NCBI RefSeq assembly: GCF_017312725.1
Contig: NZ_BOPO01000151.1
Coordinates: 62,001 to 126,000, forward strand
Origin: Actinocatenispora comari
GTDB lineage: Bacteria; Actinomycetota; Actinomycetes; Mycobacteriales; Micromonosporaceae
Direction of reading: 5' to 3'
Length of the DNA stretch: 64,000 nucleotides
Within the stretch, counting starts at the first letter, position 1. The number at the start of each line of letters is the position of its first letter. The translations under genes were made by a program, and so were the position numbers. A model generated the notes under the pieces. It saw only the letters and a program-made list of their open reading frames with translations, had not been told where the DNA came from and did no database searches. Shown here piece after piece: positions 53,060 through 60,005 of the stretch.

Positions 53060-53574
53060 GCGCGACACTCACACACGACAGCGATGACCGGTCGGCGCAG
53101 ATCGTGGCCGACTACCAGTCCGGGCTGAGCGGCCCGGACGTCGCCCGCAAGCACCACGTGTCACGCCGCACCGTGTACCGGACGCTGCACGCGGCCGGGG
53201 TTCCGAGACGGCAGCAGTGGTCTGCGTCTGCGCTACGGCCGCTTCGGGCCCAGCGGGCCGCACGGGAGCGGCAGGACCAGGCCGCGCAGATCGCAGAAGC
53301 GGTGGCGGGCTGCCGTCGCGCACGCTCCGGCCGCCGTCACGTGGCCCCTCATCCGCGACCCCTTGATGGTGCGGACGCAGCTGCCTCGTCTCGGAGCGCA
53401 GTCGCCACGCCGGTCCATGACCAGCAAGGCACGACAAGCGACCAGACCAAAGCGCGGATGCCGCACGGCCGTGCGCAGGAAACGAAAGTCATTCGAGCCT
53501 TGCCGGGGCACTGGTTGATGAGGATCCGTGCGCTCCACGGCGGGCCAGTCGCAACGCGAAGAAGCATGCGGTGA
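53056..53574 (+). CDS. Small HTH (resolvase-type) DNA-binding protein
   Basis: 172 residues from ATG 53056. The N-terminal HTH (AQIVADYQSGLSGPDVARKH, then HVSRRTVYRTLHAAGVPRR) is of the Hin/homeodomain-like kind that ends resolvases, but no recombinase domain is attached. The rest is basic and low in complexity. The same HTH type is repeated four times in the protein at 57837. Confidence 0.6.
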   Translation: MSATLTHDSDDRSAQIVADYQSGLSGPDVARKHHVSRRTVYRTLHAAGVPRRQQWSASALRPLRAQRAARERQDQAAQIAEAVAGCRRARSGRRHVAPHPRPLDGADAAASSRSAVATPVHDQQGTTSDQTKARMPHGRAQETKVIRALPGHWLMRIRALHGGPVATRRSMR

Positions 53575-53807
53575 CCGGCGCACAGATGTTCCTCGCCGGG
53601 TTTCTCGTTGGCTGTGCCGTGGTTGGACTTCCTGCCTTCTGGCTGGCGCGGGCGCATCGCGCTCACCACGACTACCGGGGGGCCAAGGAGGCCGTGCCGA
53701 AGGCGCGAGCCGTACGCACTGCCGCGGGCAAGGCGTTGGTCAAGGTTTCGCTGTTGGGTCTGGCAGCTCTCGCGGTGGCCCTATATGCCGCAGCACGCAC
53801 GATGTGA
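53571..53807 (+). CDS. Small membrane protein with two helices
   Basis: 78 residues from GTG 53571. Helix 1 (MFLAGFLVGCAVVGLPAFWL) and helix 2 (LVKVSLLGLAALAVALYAAA) flank a basic loop. No family. It overlaps the HTH gene and precedes the exonuclease gene. Confidence 0.6.
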   Translation: MTGAQMFLAGFLVGCAVVGLPAFWLARAHRAHHDYRGAKEAVPKARAVRTAAGKALVKVSLLGLAALAVALYAAARTM

Positions 53808-53840
53808 CATCCCACCGCAGCATGCTGGAGGAGGAGCACG

Positions 53841-54488
53841 ATGATCGAGCCGACATGGGCTGAGGCGCCCCTGGTCGCCGTAGACTTGGAAGGCACCGGC
53901 AGCCAAGATCGCGACCAGGAAGCCATCCTGGAGATCGCGGTCGTGCCGATCACAGGCGGCCGGCCCGTTCCCTGCTCCGCCTACAGCACCCTGATCAACC
54001 CCGGCCGTCCGGTACCTCGACGGCCCTGGATCTCACCCGGCCTCAACGACACTGTGCTGTCCAGCGCTCCGCCGCTGGGCGACGTCGAACCACGGCTGGC
54101 CGAACGCCTGACCGGGTCCTGGATCGTCGGTCACAACATCGCCGTGGACTGGCGGCTGCTGCACCGCTGCTGCCTGAGCATTCAGCCGGCCGGGCTGCTC
54201 GACACGCTGAAACTGGCCCGCGCCGAACATCCCGGTGTGCGTACGGGGATGGGTTTGACCGCACTGCTCGACCGGTACGAGCTCACCCGCGAGACCGCTG
54301 GAGCCGTCCCGAGCGGACAACCACACCGCGCCTTGTGGGACGCGGTGGCCGCCGCGCTGCTGCTGACCGCCCTGGTCGGCCGGCACTGGCCGACCAGCCC
54401 GACCCTCGCCCAGCTTCGTGAGGTCGCCGAGATCCCGCTTGCTCCCACACCGCCGCACTCCAGTCCACAGTCCGACACCTTGTTCTGA
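53841..54488 (+). CDS. DEDDh 3'-5' exonuclease (DnaQ-like)
   Basis: 215 residues from ATG 53841. ExoI is AVDLEGTGSQ (Asp and Glu metal ligands), ExoII is IVGHNIAVDWRLL and ExoIII is PHRALWDAVAAALL with the His and last Asp, so the four acidic residues and the His are all present. Degrades or proofreads single-stranded DNA or RNA. It is followed 12 bp later by the MazG-like gene, together suggesting nucleic acid or nucleotide clean-up. Confidence 0.88.
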   Translation: MIEPTWAEAPLVAVDLEGTGSQDRDQEAILEIAVVPITGGRPVPCSAYSTLINPGRPVPRRPWISPGLNDTVLSSAPPLGDVEPRLAERLTGSWIVGHNIAVDWRLLHRCCLSIQPAGLLDTLKLARAEHPGVRTGMGLTALLDRYELTRETAGAVPSGQPHRALWDAVAAALLLTALVGRHWPTSPTLAQLREVAEIPLAPTPPHSSPQSDTLF

Positions 54489-54500
54489 CCAGGAGACCCC

Positions 54501-54842
54501 ATGGCCGCACGTCCGAACCTTCCTAACGACCTTGAGCTGTTCGAATCCCTCCACACCCTCGTCGCGTGGCACGACAAGCACAACGGCCGCGACCGCGAGC
54601 AACAGGGCCTGCGGATCATGAAGATCACCGAGGAAGCCGGTGAAGCCGCGAGAGCTTGGGTCGGCGTCGTGGGCTGCAACCCCCGCAAGGGCGTCACCCA
54701 TACCACCACAGACGTCGTCGAGGAACTGGCCGACGTCGTCTGGTCCGCCCTCGTCGCGATCGAGTCACTGCGCCTCGACGCCCGAGAAGCCGTCACCGCC
54801 TGTCTGGCCAAGAACCTCGACCGCATCCACGACAACCCGTGA
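54501..54842 (+). CDS. MazG-like nucleotide pyrophosphohydrolase
   Basis: 113 residues. The all-alpha NTP-PPase motifs are present: MKITEEAGEAARAWVG (EExxE type) and VVEELADVVWSALVAIESL (ExxD). These enzymes hydrolyse NTPs or modified NTPs to NMP and pyrophosphate. Size fits the short stand-alone MazG group often carried by phages and islands. Confidence 0.85.
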   Translation: MAARPNLPNDLELFESLHTLVAWHDKHNGRDREQQGLRIMKITEEAGEAARAWVGVVGCNPRKGVTHTTTDVVEELADVVWSALVAIESLRLDAREAVTACLAKNLDRIHDNP

Positions 54843-54905
54843 CGGCACCACTGACCCGCACAGCGACATCGGCCCCAGCCCAACCGACCGAGACCGCGGA
54901 GAGAT

Positions 54906-56117
54906 ATGAACCGGGAACATGCCATCGACGACGCGGTGCTGCGCTCGACGATGGTGAACAAGGTGGTCGACTGGTGGCGCGACACCGGGGGCCGGCCCGG
55001 CCTGAACCAGCGGGTGCTGTCCGCGATGCGGGTCGTACCGCGGCACGTGTTCGTACCACACGCGGACCTGACCGATGCCTACGCGCCGGGCATCGTGGCC
55101 ATCAAGCACTCCACCGACCGCCGGGTCCTGTCGTGCGCGTCGGCCCCGTCGATCGTCGCGCTGATGCTGTCCCAGCTCGACGTTCGTCCCGGGCAGCGGG
55201 TGTTGGAGGTCGGGGCCGGAAGCGGGTATCAGGCCGCGCTGCTGGATGACCTGTCCGGCATCTCCGGCCGGGTGACCACCGTGGACGTGGACCAGGACGT
55301 GGTCGGCATGGCCTGCTGGAGTCTGGAGGTGGCCGGGTATCCGGATGTGGAGGTGATCTGCGGCAACGGGGCCGCGGCCCTGCCCGCTCGGGAATGGGAT
55401 CGGATCATCGTCGCGGTCGGACCGTGGGACCTGCCGGCCGCGTGGAGGGTCCAGCTGGTCGACGGTGGCCGGCTGGTTACCCCGCTGCGGCTGCGCGGGT
55501 CGTCCCGGCTGGTCGCGTTTACCCGACACGGCAGCACGCTCACCTCGACGGATGTGCAGATGGGCGGGTTCGTGCCCATGACCGGGCCCGGCCAGCACGG
55601 AGAGCGGTCCGCACCGATCCACGAGCAGGACGCGGCCGTGCTGTTCTGGGACTCCGACCAGGACGTGGACCCGGACATGCTGACCGGGGTCCTTGCGAAG
55701 GCACCCTGCAAGGTGTGGTCCGGGGCGTACGTCGCGAACAAGGAATCCTACGACGGGGTGTGGCTGCGGATGCTCACCGAGCCCGGCCTGACCGCGCTGG
55801 AGATCCGGCCGGAGCTGCACGACCCGGACGCGAGGCCCGCGATCGGCTGGAGGAACCCGGCCCTGGTGGCCGAGAACGCGATCGCGTACCTGACCGTCGC
55901 CCGCCTCGGCGGCCCGAAGGGCTGGGAGCTGGGCGCGATCGGGCACGGACCGCGTGGGTCGCTGCTCGCGGACCGGATCTGCCGGCACATCCGCGAGTGG
56001 TCCGGCCAGCGCGCCGCGCCGCCAACGATCACCGCATACCCGGCCGACACCCCGACCTCGATGATCGACGGGCACGTGATCGACAAGCCGCTGACCCGGC
56101 TGGGCATCACCTACTGA
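54906..56117 (+). CDS. PIMT homologue of the FxLD-system type
   Basis: 403 residues from ATG 54906 with GGAGAG upstream. The PIMT domain has VVPRHVFVPHADLTDAYAPG, the SAM motif VLEVGAGSGYQAALL (99-113), VTTVDVDQDVVGMACWSLE and DRIIVAVGPWDLPAAW. The C-terminal 180 residues form the extra domain (IGWRNPALVAENAIAYLTVA) of methyltransferases annotated with FxLD-type RiPP precursors. No lanthipeptide synthetase or obvious precursor is in the window. It could act in an imiditide-like pathway on a precursor that I have not found, or be an orphan. Confidence 0.8.
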   Translation: MNREHAIDDAVLRSTMVNKVVDWWRDTGGRPGLNQRVLSAMRVVPRHVFVPHADLTDAYAPGIVAIKHSTDRRVLSCASAPSIVALMLSQLDVRPGQRVLEVGAGSGYQAALLDDLSGISGRVTTVDVDQDVVGMACWSLEVAGYPDVEVICGNGAAALPAREWDRIIVAVGPWDLPAAWRVQLVDGGRLVTPLRLRGSSRLVAFTRHGSTLTSTDVQMGGFVPMTGPGQHGERSAPIHEQDAAVLFWDSDQDVDPDMLTGVLAKAPCKVWSGAYVANKESYDGVWLRMLTEPGLTALEIRPELHDPDARPAIGWRNPALVAENAIAYLTVARLGGPKGWELGAIGHGPRGSLLADRICRHIREWSGQRAAPPTITAYPADTPTSMIDGHVIDKPLTRLGITY

Positions 56118-56126
56118 CCCCCGGCC

Positions 56127-56943
56127 ATGTCCACCCCCTACCCTGCCCGGAGATCGCTTGTGCCACCAGAAGCAACCATCGATGCCCGCGACGATCCGGC
56201 CCCAGCCGTCGCTGCGGCCGAGTCGCCGATCTCGGCCGCAGCGGCCACCGCGTGGTGCGGACATCCGGCCGTTAAGGCCGTGTTCGCAGCCCTGGCCGCG
56301 ATCGCGGTAGCAGCGGCAGCGTGCGGGGCGGCCCGCACTGGTCACCATCCACCACAGCCCGGCCCCGTGGGGTGCGCCGCCACGCTCGTGCGGCTGGATC
56401 GACACCGGGCCCCTGCAGAAGGCCAGCCCCGCGGCCGGCACGGTCACCCGCAGCGGCCCGGACCCGGGGATCATCAACTACGGCATGGACGAGATGGCCA
56501 CCCTCGGCTGCACCGCGTCCAGCTCGTCCGGGCAAGGCCGGTCCAACCTGTACGTCGCGGTGGCCCGCTACCCGTCCGACCGGCAGGCCGCGTTCGCTGA
56601 CAGCCAGCTCCGCGGCCACGACCCGGGCGCGGCCAACGAACAGCCGCTGCCGGACAGCAGACTGCTGATGTTCGGGCCAGACAACACCATGAGCGCGGTC
56701 AAAGCGCACGGCCCGGCCGTCGAGCTCCACGGCGTCAACGGCCACGACGCGTGGTGTATCCGCGGCACCACAAGCCCGTGGACACCGTACGCGTGGAGCG
56801 AGGTCGGGATCCGCGACCAAAACACTCTGCTGCTGGTGTGGGTGCAGCTGGCCGTCCCCGGCCAGCCCACCGACCCGGCCGTGCGGCTATGGGCCGCGAC
56901 CCGGATCGCCCGCGCGTCGCTGCCCCGACTCCGTCACACCTGA
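56127..56943 (+). pseudogene. Frameshifted lipoprotein-like gene
   Basis: From ATG 56127 the text includes a signal-like helix (KAVFAALAAIAVAAAACGAA). Around 56355-56372, in a GC-run CCCGGCCCCGTGGGG, sensible coding moves to the next frame (CGWIDTGPLQKASPAAGTVT, later YGMDEMATLGCTASSSSGQG) and continues to 56943. The joined product would be about 270 residues, a lipoprotein-like extracytoplasmic domain with cysteines. Either a sequencing error, a true frameshift mutation or programmed frameshifting. Confidence 0.55.
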
Positions 56944-56964
56944 CCGACACCCACCGATCCGAGG

Positions 56965-57840
56965 ATGACCACCCCGATGTCCAACACCCCCGACCCCATG
57001 ACCAGCCCCGACCGCACCGACACGGGACAGCCCCCACCGACGGCGGCCCTGCCGACCCGACCGCTGCGCTCTCCGCGCTGGAAGGTGGCCGCGGCCGGGG
57101 GTGCCCTGCTGCTGACCGCAGCCGGCATCCTGACCGGGGTCGCGGCCGGCCGCCGCTGGCACAACCCGCCCCACCGGGCCGCACACACCGACGTGTCCGC
57201 GGCCGAACTGACCCTGCCGTCCAGCACACCGTGCACCGTCACGGCCGGCAATCCGGTCGTGTGGACCGAGGACCGCTGGCCCCGCTTCGCGATCCGCGTG
57301 CACAACCCGTGTTCGTTGGTCGCGTTCGGGGTCAACGTGCTGGCCCTGCCGTCCGGGCAGCACCACCCCAGCGACCAGACCGGCAGCGTGGAGCTCTACG
57401 GGCTGCTGCCCGGGGCCAGCACGGTGGTCACCGACCAGTTCGGGTCCGCAGCCGACGGCAACGCGCCGACGGTGGCCGCGGCTACGACCGCTGTCCAGGT
57501 CGACGGGTGGCTGCCCCGCTCGGCCCTGCACCATCCCCCGGCCGAGGTCCGCTCGATGTGCCAGCTGCTCGACGCGCACCCGACCATCACCCTGACCCAC
57601 GGCCACCCGGACGGGGGCTACGCGTACGCGACGATCACCCTGCACACCCATCGCGGCTGGCCGACGCTGGAACACCATCCCGCGCAGCCGGTGGTGGTGG
57701 CCGCGGTCGGGGCACACGGCCAGCTGCTCGCGGCCACCGAACGCGGCGTGATCCCCAACGAACCGAGGGACTACGCCACCGTGGCCTACCCGTCCGGCAC
57801 GCGGCAGCTGCTCGCGTACTGGCGGCCCACGATCCTGTGA
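56965..57840 (+). CDS. Membrane-anchored extracytoplasmic protein
   Basis: 291 residues from ATG 56965. A cytoplasmic N-terminus of 38 residues, a single helix (VAAAGGALLLTAAGILTGVA), then a soluble beta-rich domain with cysteines (SSTPCTVTAG, HNPCSLVAFG). Layout similar to the preceding frameshifted gene, so both may belong to one surface system. No family named. GTGA overlap with the tetra-HTH gene. Confidence 0.65.
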   Translation: MTTPMSNTPDPMTSPDRTDTGQPPPTAALPTRPLRSPRWKVAAAGGALLLTAAGILTGVAAGRRWHNPPHRAAHTDVSAAELTLPSSTPCTVTAGNPVVWTEDRWPRFAIRVHNPCSLVAFGVNVLALPSGQHHPSDQTGSVELYGLLPGASTVVTDQFGSAADGNAPTVAAATTAVQVDGWLPRSALHHPPAEVRSMCQLLDAHPTITLTHGHPDGGYAYATITLHTHRGWPTLEHHPAQPVVVAAVGAHGQLLAATERGVIPNEPRDYATVAYPSGTRQLLAYWRPTIL

Positions 57841-58628
57841 CCGACGAACCGCGCGAGCTGACCGCTACCCAGCTCGCGCACCGGGAGCGGGTCCTGGCCG
57901 ACGGCACACGGTTCGAGCAGTTGGTGTTCGAGTACGAGTCCGGTGACCGGATCACCACCATCGCAGACCGGCACGGCCTGGTGTACGGGACGATGCGGCG
58001 TTACCTGATGGCGTGCGGGGTCCGGATGCGGCCACCAGGCCGGCCCGGGTCCGCACCTCGGGTGCCGGCTCCGGAGCGGCCCCGCTACAGCCGCGAGGAA
58101 CGGGACGTGCTGGCCGACCGGATCGTGGACTGGTACCGCACCAGGGCCATGGGGCTGGAGCAGATTGCGGACGCGACCGGGCTGACGCAGCCCACGGTGC
58201 GTCTGCTGCTGGTGGACCGCGGTGTGGAGATCTCCACCTGGGACAGCGACGATGACGTGCTGGCACCGGGCCTCGCACTCGACGCGGGCCAGCTCGCCGA
58301 GCTGGCGCGACGCTATCGGGCCGGCACGGGGATTGCCGAGCTCGCGATCGAGCACGGATGCACCCACCAGCGGATGCGCGACACGCTGATGCTGACCGGG
58401 GTCACGATCCGGTCGATCGGCTCGGCCGGGCAGGGCCGCTACCGCGGGCAGCAGCGCAAACAGGTCCGCGAGGAGATGGCCAGGTTGTACGACGACGGGG
58501 CCAGTACCCGGGAGATCGGCCGCTTGTACGAGGTGTGCCACGTGACGGCCGCGACGATGCTGCGGGAGGCCGGCGTCAAGCTACGCGGGCCCGACGAGCG
58601 GCCCACCCGCCGCGAGGGCCGGGCCTGA
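57837..58628 (+). CDS. Protein of four tandem resolvase-type HTH units
   Basis: 263 residues from GTG 57837. Four units share one pattern: YESGDRITTIADRHGLVYGT, YRTRAMGLEQIADATGLTQP, YRAGTGIAELAIEHGCTHQR and YDDGASTREIGRLYEVCHVT, each ending in a Gly-Val/Ile turn (CGVRM, RGVEI, TGVTI, AGVKL). Linkers differ in length. No catalytic domain is attached. Such a string could bind a long or repeated DNA site, or be a regulator. It closes the plus-strand operon before a strong terminator. Confidence 0.75.
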   Translation: MTDEPRELTATQLAHRERVLADGTRFEQLVFEYESGDRITTIADRHGLVYGTMRRYLMACGVRMRPPGRPGSAPRVPAPERPRYSREERDVLADRIVDWYRTRAMGLEQIADATGLTQPTVRLLLVDRGVEISTWDSDDDVLAPGLALDAGQLAELARRYRAGTGIAELAIEHGCTHQRMRDTLMLTGVTIRSIGSAGQGRYRGQQRKQVREEMARLYDDGASTREIGRLYEVCHVTAATMLREAGVKLRGPDERPTRREGRA

Positions 58629-58633
58629 TGGAC

Positions 58634-58672
58634 GAACGCCCCGGCCCTCGCGCGGGCGAGGCCGGGGCGTTC
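58634..58672 (+). terminator. Strong hairpin terminator
   Basis: GAACGCCCCGGCC (58634-58646) pairs perfectly over 13 bp with GGCCGGGGCGTTC (58660-58672), five bases behind the tetra-HTH stop. It ends the plus-strand series. Confidence 0.85.
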
Positions 58673-58759
58673 TACCGCTGCGCGGGGGTCACGTCCACGC
58701 TCGGAGAGGGTCTGGGCCTCCCGTGCCAGTCCGCCCAGACCGGTGCCCACCGTACGGCC

Positions 58760-59209
58760 ATGACCGGCACCGCGACACCACCACGTAGTCATCGCGTGGT
58801 GACTGAACGGGTGATTCCGTGTGGGGTGTCGGCCCGGGATGCTGCCGGCGTGGGTGCCCCGGCCTGGTGGTGGATGACGATGGCCGCGCTGGCCGTCGTC
58901 TACGGCACGGCCGCCGCGATGGGCGCGGTCGTGGCCGCAGTCGGCACCCGCCGGACGAGTGGCGACTGCGCCGGTCTGGTCTACACCGGCCCCGAACCGC
59001 CGGCCACCGTGTGGACCACCTGGATCGCGCTCAGCCTGACGCGGTCCTGGGTTCTGCCCCCGACCTCGGTCCAACAAGTAGTTTGGCCGGTCGCGCACCA
59101 CAGGGGATCCGCGGCGGAGCGAGATCGACCAGATCAGGGACTCACAGCCTCTCGTGTGTGCAGCCAGAACCGTCGCTACCTGAGCCATCTGCCGGGCCAC
59201 GCTGGCTGA
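58760..59209 (+). CDS. Possible small membrane protein
   Basis: An open frame from ATG 58760 contains one clear hydrophobic helix (WWWMTMAALAVVYGTAAAMG) and a short extracytoplasmic part (GDCAGLVYTGPEPPATVWTT). The last 45 residues look unnatural, so the true end may be earlier or the gene decayed. In another frame near 59220 a short natural piece (IHEVQRIAASYLASQGGVGS) is seen. Low support. Confidence 0.3.
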   Translation: MTGTATPPRSHRVVTERVIPCGVSARDAAGVGAPAWWWMTMAALAVVYGTAAAMGAVVAAVGTRRTSGDCAGLVYTGPEPPATVWTTWIALSLTRSWVLPPTSVQQVVWPVAHHRGSAAERDRPDQGLTASRVCSQNRRYLSHLPGHAG

Positions 59210-59347
59210 CAGATATCCACGAGGTGCAGCGCATCGCGGCCAGCTACTTGGCGAGCCAAGGCGGGGTCGGTAGTCACGACGAGGCCTCGTTGGGCAGGGA
59301 CCCGTGGCGGATCTTACGGCCCTGGCGCGGGTGTAATCGAGCTGACG

Positions 59348-60004
59348 TTAGAGCAGTTGGGCGATCACGGCGGCGGCGCACAGTGTTGGCCCGGCGGGGA
59401 TGGTGGCGCGCAGGTTGCGCGTGTGGATCAGCTTGGTCACTGCGGGCAGCAGCGCAAGTCCCGCAGCAAGGGTAAGGAACATGGCTAGGTGCTGGAGCCC
59501 GCTCCATGCGGTCACGGTGGCGAGGACTGCGACGAGTTTGATGTCGCCGGCGCCGATGCCTGCGCGGGCGAGTGCCAGCAGCAGGCTGAGCACCGCGATG
59601 GTTGCGCCGGTGATGATCGCCTGTAGCACCGCGGCGGTGGCGTCGGCGGTGTGTGTGGCGATGGTCGCCACAGCGGTGGCTGCCCAGACGATCGGGATCG
59701 GTGCGATCAGCAGGTCGGGGAGCCGTCGGGCACGCAGGTCGGTGACGGTCAGTGCGGTCCCTGCGGCGATGGTGGCGATGGTGACCGGCAGCGCTGGACG
59801 CAGGCCGAGTCGAGCTGCGGCCGTTGCACCGAGACACAACGCTGCTGCAAAGCAGCCTGTGAGCATCCCGATCGTGCGGAGACCGTGCCCATCGGATGCG
59901 GGGGATGCCGTAGGCGCGACCGTGGATGCGATGACGGTCAGCGGTAGGCAGCAGGCTGCGGTGATGGCCGCGCACACAACGATCAGCGTGGTCAGGTCGT
60001 TCAC
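59348..60004 (-). CDS. Type IV prepilin peptidase-like A24 protease
   Basis: 218 residues with about seven hydrophobic helices. The two catalytic aspartates of the GxGD family are in TDLRARRLPDLL and GAGDIKLVAVLATV. The N-terminal methyltransferase-type domain of bifunctional prepilin peptidases is missing, as in the short TadV/FlaK-like group. Expected to cut prepilin-like leaders at the membrane; no pilin or Tad/Flp genes are in the window. Lies just past the LuxR-type gene with 1 bp between. Confidence 0.85.
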   Translation of the reverse strand: MNDLTTLIVVCAAITAACCLPLTVIASTVAPTASPASDGHGLRTIGMLTGCFAAALCLGATAAARLGLRPALPVTIATIAAGTALTVTDLRARRLPDLLIAPIPIVWAATAVATIATHTADATAAVLQAIITGATIAVLSLLLALARAGIGAGDIKLVAVLATVTAWSGLQHLAMFLTLAAGLALLPAVTKLIHTRNLRATIPAGPTLCAAAVIAQLL

Positions 60005-60005
60005 G

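Noticed and set aside
54538-54556. Second copy of the tRNA-Arg T-arm (TTCGAATCCCTCC) as a possible right attachment site
   Set aside because: It lies inside the well-conserved start of the MazG-like gene (LFESLHTL), and similarity ends on both sides; 13 matching bases can arise by chance.
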